A stretch of DNA of 55,875 bases from positions 1-55,875 of the forward strand of contig VFJW01000012.1 of assembly GCA_009885845.1 (NCBI GenBank), given 5' to 3'. This DNA comes from Geobacter sp. (GTDB lineage Bacteria > Desulfobacterota > Desulfuromonadia > Geobacterales > Pseudopelobacteraceae). Under the pieces are notes generated by a model. The model did no database searches and had not been told where the DNA came from. It saw only the letters and a program-made list of their open reading frames with translations. The position numbers and the translations under genes are program-made. Positions 9,622 to 18,706 of the stretch are shown one piece after another. Each line of letters begins with the position of its first letter. Positions within the stretch are counted from its first letter, which is position 1.

Positions 9622-9960
9622 TCAATGTATCGTATCAGAGACTTTCTTTCCGTCAAGTGTGCGGACATCATATTCGGCAGGCTGCATGGTAACACCAAAG
9701 ATCTTCTGCAAATTGCTGTTGACGACATCATTCAAGATATCGAATTCTTCAAGCGTGTTCACCGTGCCGCGCATCACTTTTTCTTTCAGTCCATTATCAC
9801 GCTGAACGAAGTGCGCCCACTCAATCGTGCCGTCCTTTTTCTTTTTCGCCAGAAGTTTGTAAATGCCCACCTGCGGGATGTGCGGAGTGACCCGTCCAGC
9901 AAAAATGTCTTCGCCTTCCTCCAGGCTCATCACGGCAATTTGCGAGGCGTTGTTTTTCAT
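9622..9960 (-). CDS. Hypothetical protein, 112 aa
   Basis: Family not recognised. The start is supported by AAGGAAAA about 6 nt upstream of the ATG. The protein is soluble and charged, with no signal peptide or membrane segment; a lysine-rich patch (LLAKKKKDG) and WAHFVQRD lie in the middle. Codon usage looks normal and the frame is intact, so it is probably expressed. It lies at the rlmH-side edge of the defence island, about 90 bp downstream of another small gene on the same strand. Nothing in the sequence indicates a function. Confidence 0.6.
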   Translation of the reverse strand: MKNNASQIAVMSLEEGEDIFAGRVTPHIPQVGIYKLLAKKKKDGTIEWAHFVQRDNGLKEKVMRGTVNTLEEFDILNDVVNSNLQKIFGVTMQPAEYDVRTLDGKKVSDTIH

Positions 9961-10048
9961 CGGTTTTCCTTTTCTGATATGGTCCTTATGGAATCATTTC
10001 AGTTTGCTGCTCCAACGTTCGATGTAGGCTACTTAAGCCTTTTTTCTG

Positions 10049-10249
10049 TCAGGCAGATTTTGATTCATATGCGGCACATTTAAAGTTCTTTTCGCCATCT
10101 TGATCACTTCGAGTTAGGATGCAGAGGATTTCCTCCTCTTTATCAATGCCATCTCTTTTACAAGTATCGCACAAGTCCGGTTTCGGGACTTGTTTCGGTT
10201 CAATCCTGCTACCATCATCTCTATAGAATCCTGACATGTCGTCCGTCAT
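10049..10249 (-). CDS. Small cysteine-containing protein, 66 aa
   Basis: A GTG lies in frame 9 nt further upstream, but the ATG at 10249 has a strong AGGAGGTG at a proper distance and is the likely start. The protein carries CDTC near residue 28 and two later cysteines (EEILCIL and FKCAAYE), a spacing consistent with one bound zinc or an iron-sulfur site. The Asp/Glu/Lys-rich sequence and lack of a signal peptide suggest a cytoplasmic protein. It precedes the 112-aa hypothetical gene on the same strand and follows the OLD/UvrD pair. The family is not recognised. Confidence 0.6.
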   Translation of the reverse strand: MTDDMSGFYRDDGSRIEPKQVPKPDLCDTCKRDGIDKEEEILCILTRSDQDGEKNFKCAAYESKSA

Positions 10250-10374
10250 TTGTCGCACCTCCTGTTTAAATAATAAAGTTCGTAAGGTTAAGCTGTTGCC
10301 ATTTTTGCTGTTACCCGTAACTTAACAACTTGGAAGCCTGACTCGGTACCTAACTCTGGCGCTATCTCGGCTGC

Positions 10375-11664
10375 TCAAGTAAATGGTGGGGCTCCCAATC
10401 TGTTCCTCTTTGGGTCCTCGACAATAACGAGAGCATTTAGCTTAGCCCTCGTAATAGCGTTGTACAGCAGTCGTCTTTGTTGCTCGGGATCGCTCCTTAT
10501 CTGGAGAGGCCAGAGGACAATTACTGACTCGAATTCACGGTTCTTCGCCTGATGAACGGTGAGAGCGAAACGCCTATCGGATCGCGAATCAGCAAACACC
10601 CTCCTCCGCCGAACTATCTGATGGATTTCGTATCTTATCTCCTCAGCAGCGACGGTCTCCCGTCCTTTTAGGAATCGCTGCCGGCGGGACCATTCTTCGA
10701 GTTCCCGTATTCCCGCATCTATTGCAATGGACTGCAATTCTATGCATGAAACAGGACCGCCACCCCTGTTGTCAAGATCGAGTGCAGCCTCATAAGCCTC
10801 AGCAGCCTCCTCATCGCCGGATTCCCAGTCAAGCCGGTATGGTCCTGCAGTTTCAGTCCCGCGACTAGTTTTGGCAGCGTTTTCACCTACCCACCTCGTG
10901 ACATTCACGACGAAAGGAGACCTCTGTCTCGTCGTAGGGGATATGACAGCAATCTGGCCATAACGCCCCCAAGACTTGATCTTCCAGTTGATGTTAGCGC
11001 CAGCCATCGAGGCGGCTGGAGCGCTCATAATGTCGAATCCAGGCGCACGGTCAAGACAGAGCCCCTCCCCAACCCTCAGTGCAAGTGCAGCATTAAGAAG
11101 CCCGGATTGCCTAGTTCTATACACTTTAGTAAGAGGAGTGGGTGTGCTAACGCCACATGCCCAGGTAATGGCCTCGTTCTCAAGATTTCCTGTCAGGTCC
11201 TGAAAGGTATCTGCACCTGCAATGCAGTGGACATGAGGTTCTAAACCGGCGAGAAGCTCGATTTCTGCCCCCTGACAGTCTTGCATCTCATCCACGAGGA
11301 CAAGTGGAAATGAACTTGCTATCCAGCTGCCGGCACCTTCCCGCAGCAGACAGGCTGCTGCAGATGTAGTAGCCTGGAAATCCACCTGCTTCGGAGCAAG
11401 TCCAAAATGCTGCACCAAGCCGCGCCACCGATGAACCAGCATCGATGCGAAACTGTCGATTGTCATACAACTCACAGGTGCACCAATACCATCCGGGCCT
11501 GTCAGTCTCGCGGTGAGCCGTTTGCGAGAGCCGTGATATTTTGTTAGCGCCAAAACCTTCTGCCCATCTGTCAGAGCATAATCCTGTAGGTGTAGTCGCG
11601 CCGATGCAAAAAGTTGAGTCGTTTTCCCGGTGCCAGCGGCTCCTTCAAACAGAACGAGACTCAT
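10375..11664 (-). CDS. UvrD-like SF1 helicase, GajB-like partner of the OLD nuclease
   Basis: A 429-residue superfamily 1A helicase. Motif I is GAAGTGKT (residues 8-15), motif II VDEMQDC (124-130), motif III GADTFQDL (150-157), motif IV region VYRTRQSGLLN, motif V ALTVHQAKNREFESV, and motif VI YNAITRAKLN near the C-terminus. It is shorter than UvrD/Rep and lacks obvious extra nuclease domains. Its start overlaps the stop of the OLD gene by 4 bp (ATGA), so the two are translationally coupled in the order OLD then UvrD. This is the arrangement of class 2 OLD/UvrD pairs, of which the anti-phage Gabija system (GajA/GajB) is the known example. In Gabija the helicase-like subunit joins a GajA complex that cleaves invading DNA. 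Confidence 0.85.
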   Translation of the reverse strand: MSLVLFEGAAGTGKTTQLFASARLHLQDYALTDGQKVLALTKYHGSRKRLTARLTGPDGIGAPVSCMTIDSFASMLVHRWRGLVQHFGLAPKQVDFQATTSAAACLLREGAGSWIASSFPLVLVDEMQDCQGAEIELLAGLEPHVHCIAGADTFQDLTGNLENEAITWACGVSTPTPLTKVYRTRQSGLLNAALALRVGEGLCLDRAPGFDIMSAPAASMAGANINWKIKSWGRYGQIAVISPTTRQRSPFVVNVTRWVGENAAKTSRGTETAGPYRLDWESGDEEAAEAYEAALDLDNRGGGPVSCIELQSIAIDAGIRELEEWSRRQRFLKGRETVAAEEIRYEIHQIVRRRRVFADSRSDRRFALTVHQAKNREFESVIVLWPLQIRSDPEQQRRLLYNAITRAKLNALVIVEDPKRNRLGAPPFT

Positions 11665-13499
11665 GGTTGAAACCTGTACACCTTACAATTATCCCGCGAC
11701 CGAGCCAGATCAAGAACGAGATTGCGATAATCTGCTTCCACCAGATCGAGAGATGCCCGGGTCAATGCATCCAGAATCAGTTCAGCTCGCTGGACGATGT
11801 TGCGCGAGCGTTTCATTTCGCCAGCGATTTCTTCATGAGCAATATAATGGGCTTTAAGTCCTCCTTCCCGACCGTTGTCGCTCTTGAGATCGTTAAGCAA
11901 CTCCGCAACTGCGCCGTAACGTCGGTCCAAGCGATCAGAAATGGCCGGAAGAGCCGCGCCAGAATCGGCCTCAATTGCCCAGCCAACGGCATCCTCAATC
12001 TCCCACCCTACAGGCCACTGCACGATGGCGTGTGGAGGTGTCCCCAGGGCAAGGAACTCCTGGACATAGCCGTCTCCTGCCGCATCCCCATCGACAAGCG
12101 CGAAGACCCCGTCATGGAGAGATGATAATCGTTGGTACGTCACCTTAACGTTCGAGTCACGTGTTGGTACCACTCCGACCACGGACCCGAACGGGGGGAC
12201 TGTGGTTTCTCTCTCCTCCGGCACCTGCACGCCGGTTTCAACTACATCGAGAAGCAGCCGGGTCCACTCAAAGTCGATCCGTCCTTCCGGCACGAGGACG
12301 CGAGGAGACATTAACGCCTCGACCAGTCTAATCCGCTGGTCAGTATACAACTGAACTAAAGCGTTCGGTTCGTCCATCATGGACTTAGGGGCCAGTTGCC
12401 GTCCCTCGAGCTGGTCATCCGCGTTCCTAATGAGGATCTGGATACTGGCTGCATTGAAGAAGGCGGCCACCCTGGGAGCGTGTGTAGTGCAGATGATCTG
12501 ATCGGAGACTGCAGCGGCATCTCCTATAAGGCGTCTCTGAAGACCTGGAGGTATATGAAGTTCTGCTTCTTCCAGGGCAAGTATAAAGGATTCTCCTCTT
12601 TCCCTGCGTGCGCGACCTATCTCAAGAAGCAGTGCCAAGCTCTGAAGCGAAACCAGGCCGGTGCCATGCCGAGATGCCGGAATGGATGGCCCGTCGCCGA
12701 GTTGATAGTGCGGGACGAGGGCCTGCAAAAACGACTCCGAGTCGGTAGAGGTAAGACGAAAGTGCAACGTTGGTGAACCAGGGAGAATCTGCCCCATCCG
12801 GGCATTGATCCTGTCCACCAACGGCTTCAGATCAGGATCGTCCTCGAGAGCAGGGTCAGGATTTCTAAGTATGTCCCGGTGGGCCAGCACGGTGGATGCG
12901 GGCACTCCACCAACGGAAGCGACGGCCCTACGAAAAAGCTCCGAAGCGAAAGATATAGTTGCGGCCCAAGTCCGTCGAGCAGGCAAAACGAAGAAGCCGA
13001 TCTCGCTCATCAGTTTGTCGGGAATGCGAAATACATTATCTTCATCGAAAGGGTCTGTAACGGGATTATCGTGAAAATACCGACGATGCTTGACCTCTAG
13101 ACTCTCGTAATCAAAGCGCGCGGCATAGCCGACCTGAACACAGAGCTGGCTGTCAGCGCTTCGCGCAGGCTCGACTTTGCTATTTGCCGGGTTCCACCAC
13201 TTCTCGATGGCGCGGTCGGCTCTGAACCACTGCCGATGCTCATCAGGGGTATTTGGGGTGAACCCCCCGAGTGTCGCTACAATACGTATCCGATCCTGTG
13301 GCTGTGGATGGCTGCCGGTGAAATCGTGCTCTGTCATCTCACGTACGAGCTTCTGGCGCCCAAATACCAAGCTGAGAGCGTCAACGATCGTACTCTTGCC
13401 CGCGCCGTTTGGACCGACTAAAGCCACTTGGTCTGAGAAGGCTAGGTGACTCTCCCTAATTCCTCTGAATCCATAAATTTCGAGCGCCAGGACTCGCAT
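11661..13499 (-). CDS. OLD-family ATPase/TOPRIM nuclease, GajA-like
   Basis: A 612-residue protein. The open frame extends to 13598, but the ATG at 13499 has GAGGAGGGGAC immediately upstream and begins with MRVLALEIYGFRGI, typical of OLD/RecF-like ATPases. Walker A is GPNGAGKST (29-37), Walker B ILALEEAELH (306-315), and the H-loop TTHAPRV (338-344). The C-terminal TOPRIM part has the acidic residues Glu405 (VPEGRID), Asp470 and Asp472 (LVDGDAAGD), and the later WEIEDAV. It overlaps the UvrD-like gene, which makes this a class 2 OLD and a likely Gabija-type defence nuclease. It is not necessarily a close GajA relative; the spacing of the TOPRIM motifs should be compared by alignment. Confidence 0.87.
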   Translation of the reverse strand: MRVLALEIYGFRGIRESHLAFSDQVALVGPNGAGKSTIVDALSLVFGRQKLVREMTEHDFTGSHPQPQDRIRIVATLGGFTPNTPDEHRQWFRADRAIEKWWNPANSKVEPARSADSQLCVQVGYAARFDYESLEVKHRRYFHDNPVTDPFDEDNVFRIPDKLMSEIGFFVLPARRTWAATISFASELFRRAVASVGGVPASTVLAHRDILRNPDPALEDDPDLKPLVDRINARMGQILPGSPTLHFRLTSTDSESFLQALVPHYQLGDGPSIPASRHGTGLVSLQSLALLLEIGRARRERGESFILALEEAELHIPPGLQRRLIGDAAAVSDQIICTTHAPRVAAFFNAASIQILIRNADDQLEGRQLAPKSMMDEPNALVQLYTDQRIRLVEALMSPRVLVPEGRIDFEWTRLLLDVVETGVQVPEERETTVPPFGSVVGVVPTRDSNVKVTYQRLSSLHDGVFALVDGDAAGDGYVQEFLALGTPPHAIVQWPVGWEIEDAVGWAIEADSGAALPAISDRLDRRYGAVAELLNDLKSDNGREGGLKAHYIAHEEIAGEMKRSRNIVQRAELILDALTRASLDLVEADYRNLVLDLARSRDNCKVYRFQP

Positions 13500-13604
13500 G
13501 TCCCCTCCTCTTGTATTGTGGCAACGCTCTAAGCCTAACAGGCTGGATTTTCGGGCCGGTCTTGGCGTTGAATCATCACACTTTCTCCAGACCCACAAAA
13601 TGTT

Positions 13605-16229
13605 CTATGTCGAGAGCTGGCCCTTGTCCTGCTTCTTTTTGGTTTTAATCGCCGTAGTTGATTCAACTTCCCAGTCATAACCTATTGCCAATAACCGTTG
13701 ATATCGTTCCTCACTCGGTCGATTTTTTCGTATACTTGCTACCCATGAGCCAAGAAGAGGATACTCTTTACATGATTTATCGACTTTGAAATCACCATGT
13801 ATCTCGAAATATTGCCTTAACTCTTCTAGTCTTTTGCTCCACCTTTCTTCTCGTGGATCCCAGGAGAATCCAATTCCATCCAACGCATCGATAAATTCTT
13901 GAGGATAATTCCTACTGACACGTTGCGTTCTTACATCATTAATCTGGCGACCAAGCTTTCGATACACAGAGTCTAATTGTGAAACATTCGTGTGTCCGTA
14001 TTTTTGCTTAAATTCTGTTAGTTCTTGAAGCACATTGTCATAATCAAGTTCTCTGACTTTCCAGTTGAAGCCAATTTCCTCTAAAAGCTTAATTTTTTCT
14101 TCAGGCATATATCCGCCTTTGTAAGCAATCCGCTGAATTTTAGCCCAACTTCCTAATGATTTGAATTCCTTTAAACGTTGAGGAACATGAGCGTTTCCAT
14201 GTTTTAGTTTATATTCGACTAGTTTTTGGTAGTTATCAATCCAACGGTTTTCAACAGGATTCCAATCAAAATTAATACTGTTAAGTCGATTTACGTTCTT
14301 GACAGGAAGTAACTGTCTTAAATGTGCGGATCGTTGATATGTGGCCCAATGAGAGAGTGTCATGTATTCAGGGTTCCTCGGAATACTGGAATGACCGTGA
14401 GTTTCAATAAAGCATTTCAAGTTTTCGAACATTACCTCCCAAGTTTCCAACTGGCATTGAATGGATTCAAATACGTCAAGAATATCTTTACATTCATCAA
14501 TGATGGTGAATGGCGGGCAATTCTCCTTGAGTCCCAATTTTTGTCTTTTTATTTGTTCAATTTCCTTTGCGTCATTTAAGTCGCTCAAAAAATCGCTAGC
14601 CCTGATGCTTGAAAAATTATTAACAAGATCGAAAACTATGGGACTATGGACAGAATCAACGTGCAGGCAGCGACCGATTTGTTGGTAAAATATCCTCGGT
14701 GATTCTGTAGTGCGTAATAAAATGACTGCACCGACATCTTCTATATGAAGGCCCTCGTTCAACATATCTATACAGAAAAGTAAATGGATCGTATCTCTGG
14801 AAGTTGCTTGCCTGAATTTAGTCAGTTCGGCCTGACTATTTGGCTCGTCATGGGCAACTATGTAGCTCTTTCTTCTCGTTCCAATTGCTGCTTTTTGAAA
14901 CCAACTCATAACAAGCCACTCCACCGTATTGAGATGGGCTCTATCTCTGCAAAAAACGATTATCTTATTCAAATCACTTGGCAGATACTTTTTCAGTATT
15001 GATGGTATTCCGGAACTTTTTTCCCAATCAAGAATTGAAGCATTTATTTCTGCGAAAAGTTTTTCCTTTTCGTCATCACTTTTGGAGCTTTTAGCAACAT
15101 CTTCTTTTAGCCTTGCGCTTTCTTCCTCCAAAGTATAAAGCGCAGTAACATACTTAGGTGGCTGCAATATCCTCTTGACGATAGCTTCAGCCAAACTGAG
15201 GTTACAAGCTAAATTGCCGTCAAATAACTCATCACTCATATCACGGGAGTTATCGAGATGACGTACAGGGGTTGCTGAAGTGCCAAAAATGAAAGCGTCA
15301 GGATAGTTATGCAGAATTGCTTTGACCCCACGCCCCCATTCATCTGCACCGCAGCGATGGAACTCATCTAAGACGATCAGTCTCGGATTAATCCGTTTGA
15401 CTTCGTCTTCAGTGAGACGCGCTGCTTTTGCATATGTCATATAAGTTGTTGTTGAATTAACCCAGACACATCTTTTCTGCTGTTGTTGGAGAATGTATCG
15501 AGAAGGTGCAAGAACCAATTTAGGGTCATTGATAAAATCAATTAAGGCTTTTGCAATCAAAAAACTTTTGCCTGTGCCTGTAGCTTGCACAGCGGCAACG
15601 TTCCTTTTATGCTTCCAGAGGTCTTTAAGCTTAATGTAGGTTTGTTCATTGTGGGCATAGAGTTCAAATTCTGGCTCGCTTGACTTAAGCGGGTCGTATT
15701 TATCGATTAATTCACATATGTAATCCCATGACCGTAATAGCAAATTGAAAGCAGTAAGTGCCTGTGCGTCTTTGACGTAACTATTCAAGGTGATTATCAG
15801 AAATTGGTTGCAGTTATACTGGTCACGGCCTTTTTCTTCAAATTTAACCAGTTCAATTTTGGTGTCGTCAAATGAAAGCGGTAGCTTGTGATTCTTGACT
15901 TGAACTATTAATGAAATTTGGTGAGGTGTCTTCGGATGGGAAAGTAATATATCTGCGCCTTTATCATACCTGCCACCTGCGCGAACAGCCAACCAGCCAA
16001 TGCCAGTAAATATTTTTTCCAGAAAAATCTCAAACAACAATCCCTTTTTCTTTTCATCAAAGGCGTTGAGAATATCGTAAATTGCAACATGTTTTCTTTC
16101 TGTTGTTAATTCAAGAAGTTTTTGGACATGGTTATCAATCATAATTGGGGTCTTTTCTGGTTCAATAGGCATGGTTTTGACCAGTCGATTTTCGGGCAGA
16201 TCGTAAGCCTGGAGTTCCGCTGACATCAT
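13605..16229 (-). CDS. Mrr-like nuclease / SF2 helicase / HA-repeat protein
   Basis: About 874 residues. Near the N-terminus (about 65-160) is a restriction-endonuclease-like fold with the Mrr signature: FEIFLEKIF, Asp95 in KGADILL, and Gln112-x-Lys114 in VQVKNH. A DEAD/DEAH SF2 core follows: QATGTGKS (217-224), LDEFHRC (289-295), GTSATPVRHL, IIVFCRDRAH, and a motif V/VI region with NEGLHIEDV and QQIGRCLHVD. The C-terminal 280 residues hold four helicase-associated (HA) repeats marked by W-containing units such as LGSWAKIQR and GFNWKV. It resembles single-protein restriction helicases. The start is uncertain: ATG at 16229 or 16226, or a later ATG giving MPIEPEKTP; none has a good ribosome site. 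The gene is clearly more AT-rich than its neighbours, suggesting separate acquisition. Confidence 0.85.
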   Translation of the reverse strand: MMSAELQAYDLPENRLVKTMPIEPEKTPIMIDNHVQKLLELTTERKHVAIYDILNAFDEKKKGLLFEIFLEKIFTGIGWLAVRAGGRYDKGADILLSHPKTPHQISLIVQVKNHKLPLSFDDTKIELVKFEEKGRDQYNCNQFLIITLNSYVKDAQALTAFNLLLRSWDYICELIDKYDPLKSSEPEFELYAHNEQTYIKLKDLWKHKRNVAAVQATGTGKSFLIAKALIDFINDPKLVLAPSRYILQQQQKRCVWVNSTTTYMTYAKAARLTEDEVKRINPRLIVLDEFHRCGADEWGRGVKAILHNYPDAFIFGTSATPVRHLDNSRDMSDELFDGNLACNLSLAEAIVKRILQPPKYVTALYTLEEESARLKEDVAKSSKSDDEKEKLFAEINASILDWEKSSGIPSILKKYLPSDLNKIIVFCRDRAHLNTVEWLVMSWFQKAAIGTRRKSYIVAHDEPNSQAELTKFRQATSRDTIHLLFCIDMLNEGLHIEDVGAVILLRTTESPRIFYQQIGRCLHVDSVHSPIVFDLVNNFSSIRASDFLSDLNDAKEIEQIKRQKLGLKENCPPFTIIDECKDILDVFESIQCQLETWEVMFENLKCFIETHGHSSIPRNPEYMTLSHWATYQRSAHLRQLLPVKNVNRLNSINFDWNPVENRWIDNYQKLVEYKLKHGNAHVPQRLKEFKSLGSWAKIQRIAYKGGYMPEEKIKLLEEIGFNWKVRELDYDNVLQELTEFKQKYGHTNVSQLDSVYRKLGRQINDVRTQRVSRNYPQEFIDALDGIGFSWDPREERWSKRLEELRQYFEIHGDFKVDKSCKEYPLLGSWVASIRKNRPSEERYQRLLAIGYDWEVESTTAIKTKKKQDKGQLST

Positions 16230-16690
16230 ACTCAATTCCGAGTCAACTATTTTTCACCAGACCCATACCCCTTTCAACCCTCTCCCTAACACCCAAATCA
16301 TCCTCATCCTCAATAGTCACATTAACCCCGCACGCCGGAAAAATATCATGCCCGCACCCATGTCATTCTCATCCCATCGACACTCTAAGCAGTTCAGTTA
16401 GAAACTTTTTTGGATATAATGATCGAATCCCAGTAAGAGAAAACTTATCAACCGTAAGGGTCACACTTACAATCCGGAAAACTCTGGAAACTGAGTGAAG
16501 GTGATAAATATATTCCCTATCCGGTACAACCGCCTGTAATTAGGACATTGAGTGGCTAAGAGTACATCTCTCACTAGCTACAATCCGGAAGAATCCGGAA
16601 GTTAATGGAAACAACTTTTCATTTTGTATGCGCTTTAGGCCCTTCCACATTGCCGCGTCTTCAACACCATTGGCAAACAGCGCCACCCCC
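16217..16690. repeat. Direct repeat copy A (DarG side), interrupted
   Basis: Bases 16217-16407 match 18707-18895 at most positions, including the first codons of the helicase gene. A 43-bp stretch at 16648-16690 is identical to 18911-18953. Between the two matching parts copy A carries about 240 bp where copy B has 15, so copy A has been interrupted by an insertion. This stretch fills the gap between the helicase gene and darG; no intact gene is present in it. Confidence 0.8.
16469..16600. repeat. AATCCGGAA repeats inside the insertion in repeat copy A
   Basis: ACAATCCGGAA occurs at 16469-16479 and 16580-16590, exactly 111 bp apart, and AATCCGGAA again at 16592-16600. The similarity extends to TTAC/CTAC before and TGGAA after. 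They may mark the ends of the inserted piece or be binding sites; no function is assigned. Confidence 0.45.
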
Positions 16691-16788
16691 TTCGGCTTGG
16701 CATGGAAAAAGGGGGCAGGCTGCTTTTTGCCTGTCCCCTCTTCTTCTCCGAATTGCGGCTCATTTACAACCGCTTTCAAGGTTCGTGG

Positions 16789-17850
16789 TCATGCTGCGCC
16801 TGGCGAGGAAATGGATTTGATCCAACCCTTACGGCCTAATACCTCGGTAACCAACGCAATCTGTCGTTTCGTAAACTGTCGCTTATGATCGTTCCAGGCA
16901 TAGGTCATTGCCACGATATCTTCCAGAGTATCGGCCTGATCATGAGTGACAATCCAATGCACCGTGGACAGCAGTTCAAGGCCAAAGGGAGTCTCAAAAC
17001 CTTCAACCAGCTCAAAAACTCTGCTCATTCGTGAGACGGTATCATCCTTACCCTTAAGAAAGCTACGGGCGTCGTCAAGGGCACCTGGTACTAATTCCAA
17101 CTGTTTATCCGGTGCATCACCCCCGTCAGCGTATCCCGACACCAAATGTCCCTCGACCGCCTTGAGCACATGCCGAAGGTTCTCTGCATAAGGCCCATAC
17201 AGTCCCTTGCTATACTTCAGCTGCAGAGGTTCATCTGCTGCCTGAAGAAAGTACATGAGCTTGTGGATTTCCAATAATGAAATAAAGGGGTCCAGCAAAC
17301 CGGTAAGATAGCGGTGCATCAGACTAACCAGCGCCGCCCGCCCGGATGTCATTTTCGGTATATTGCTGGAACTGTTTGCCCGCTCGTCAGCTAGGACTTC
17401 GCTCGGTTCGAAGATCACTACCTTTAAGTCGTCTATCCCACGCAAAGCTGCCTCAATCCTGGGTCGAACACTCGACCAGTCTAGCCCCCCCAGGCCGCTC
17501 CCCAGTGGCGGTATGGCGATTGATCGGATATTACGCGCACGAATTTCTTCCGCCAAAGCGACCAGTCCCGCATCAACATCCTCCATTCGGCTTTTTCCCT
17601 TCCAGTGCCGCTTGGTAGGGAAATTGACGATATAGTGAGGATTTGTAAGCCGCCTGGTCTCATAGATAAACATACGCCCCGGCTGCACCTCATTCTGCTT
17701 GCATGCCGTTGCATAGGCCTTGAAGTTATCCGGGAATGTATTCTTGAACTGGAGGGCAATCCCCCGCCCCATGATCCCGACGCAGTTCACAGTATTGACT
17801 ATGGCCTCAACATTCTCAGCGAGTATATTTCCTTTTTTGTACTCGATCAT
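16789..17850 (-). CDS. darG: DarG: macrodomain antitoxin of the DarTG system
   Basis: A 353-residue protein. An N-terminal ADP-ribose-binding macrodomain (about 1-155) shows GNILAENVEAIVNTVNC, GIMGRGIALQFK and PPLGSGLGGLDW. The remaining 190 residues are the DarG-type C-terminal domain (LMHRYLTGLLDP, EIHKLMYFLQ, YSKGLYGPYAENLRHVL). In studied DarTG systems the macrodomain removes ADP-ribose from thymidine in DNA and the C-terminal domain binds and blocks DarT. It starts 15 bp after the darT stop, so the pair forms an operon. The system typically acts in phage defence by abortive infection. Length and both domains look intact, so it should be active. Confidence 0.93.
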   Translation of the reverse strand: MIEYKKGNILAENVEAIVNTVNCVGIMGRGIALQFKNTFPDNFKAYATACKQNEVQPGRMFIYETRRLTNPHYIVNFPTKRHWKGKSRMEDVDAGLVALAEEIRARNIRSIAIPPLGSGLGGLDWSSVRPRIEAALRGIDDLKVVIFEPSEVLADERANSSSNIPKMTSGRAALVSLMHRYLTGLLDPFISLLEIHKLMYFLQAADEPLQLKYSKGLYGPYAENLRHVLKAVEGHLVSGYADGGDAPDKQLELVPGALDDARSFLKGKDDTVSRMSRVFELVEGFETPFGLELLSTVHWIVTHDQADTLEDIVAMTYAWNDHKRQFTKRQIALVTEVLGRKGWIKSISSPGAA

Positions 17851-17865
17851 AGGAAGCCCTTTCTT

Positions 17866-18507
17866 TTAATAATACCATTCCCGTTTGAGTTCCACACGTG
17901 GTTTGTGAACGGTTGCCTCTAACGCAGTACAAACCTGGGTATAAACCTGCTGCGACATCACGCCAATGCGGGTGACCAGCTCCCATGGAAATTGTTGTTC
18001 GACAAGGAATTCAGCCTGTTTGCCTTCTTTGCATTGGCTCCAGCTGGTGGCTTGTACCGCGCTCCAGTTGATCTCGCTCAGCTGACTTAGGTCGCATCGA
18101 TCTTCAAAATAATAAGCTCCAGCATTCGAAAGAGTAAAGGCCCAGTCCTTCTCTTGCGCCTCAGCCCACGCCACTGTCTGTCTCAGATCTGCTTCCAGGT
18201 GGATGATGGGGCCTTGTCCACCTTGATACGCCATATCAAGGTTATTGGCCCGAGAGATTAGGTACAGCATTACGGATCGAGGGCAGAAGTAAAAAGGTAC
18301 GAAGTCGCCGACATAACGCTCTGGATGGCTTGCAAGGGTCAACTCATTCAGGCGCCGCTGTTTAATGCCATTCATACCAATAGTAGTACCAGGCAGCTCA
18401 CGGCGCACGATCTCAGCGTCACACAGCAGACAACCGCTGGCTATAATGGATGGGAGACGATCAACATGAACGATATGATATATTTTGGGATGGGTTGGAA
18501 CTGCCAT
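17866..18507 (-). CDS. darT: DarT: DNA thymidine ADP-ribosyltransferase toxin
   Basis: A 213-residue protein. The frame stays open to 18594, but the ATG at 18507 has GGGGAGAGGC directly before it and begins MAVPTHPKIYHIVHVDRLPSI, the normal DarT start. NAD-binding Arg51 and catalytic Glu166 (in KQAEFLV) are present, as are HPERYVGDFVPFYFCPRSVM and WAFTLSNAG. DarT attaches ADP-ribose to thymidine in single-stranded DNA, blocking replication. DarG downstream reverses this. All key residues are retained, so the toxin is probably functional and dependent on darG. Confidence 0.93.
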   Translation of the reverse strand: MAVPTHPKIYHIVHVDRLPSIIASGCLLCDAEIVRRELPGTTIGMNGIKQRRLNELTLASHPERYVGDFVPFYFCPRSVMLYLISRANNLDMAYQGGQGPIIHLEADLRQTVAWAEAQEKDWAFTLSNAGAYYFEDRCDLSQLSEINWSAVQATSWSQCKEGKQAEFLVEQQFPWELVTRIGVMSQQVYTQVCTALEATVHKPRVELKREWYY

Positions 18508-18706
18508 GCCTCTCCCCAGTGCATCATCAGTCACTTTGACCGCAGTACTATCGTCTAAAGCATCATCAAAATCAAGAGATTCCGACACACGCAACTATTT
18601 ATTGCGAACAGATTTTTATGTAAGAAACGTGGAGGTTTGTCGTGGTAATCATTCTCTCCACGACTCTGCGACAGCGGCAGTTCATTGAGTTCGGCCCGGC
18701 AGATTT

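Noticed and set aside
13500-13598. 33-residue N-terminal extension of the OLD protein
   Set aside because: The extension does not resemble a domain, and the ATG at 13499 has a strong ribosome site directly before the ATPase fold.
18508-18594. N-terminal extension of DarT
   Set aside because: The ATG at 18507 has an excellent ribosome site and starts exactly where DarT proteins usually begin; the upstream TTG has none.
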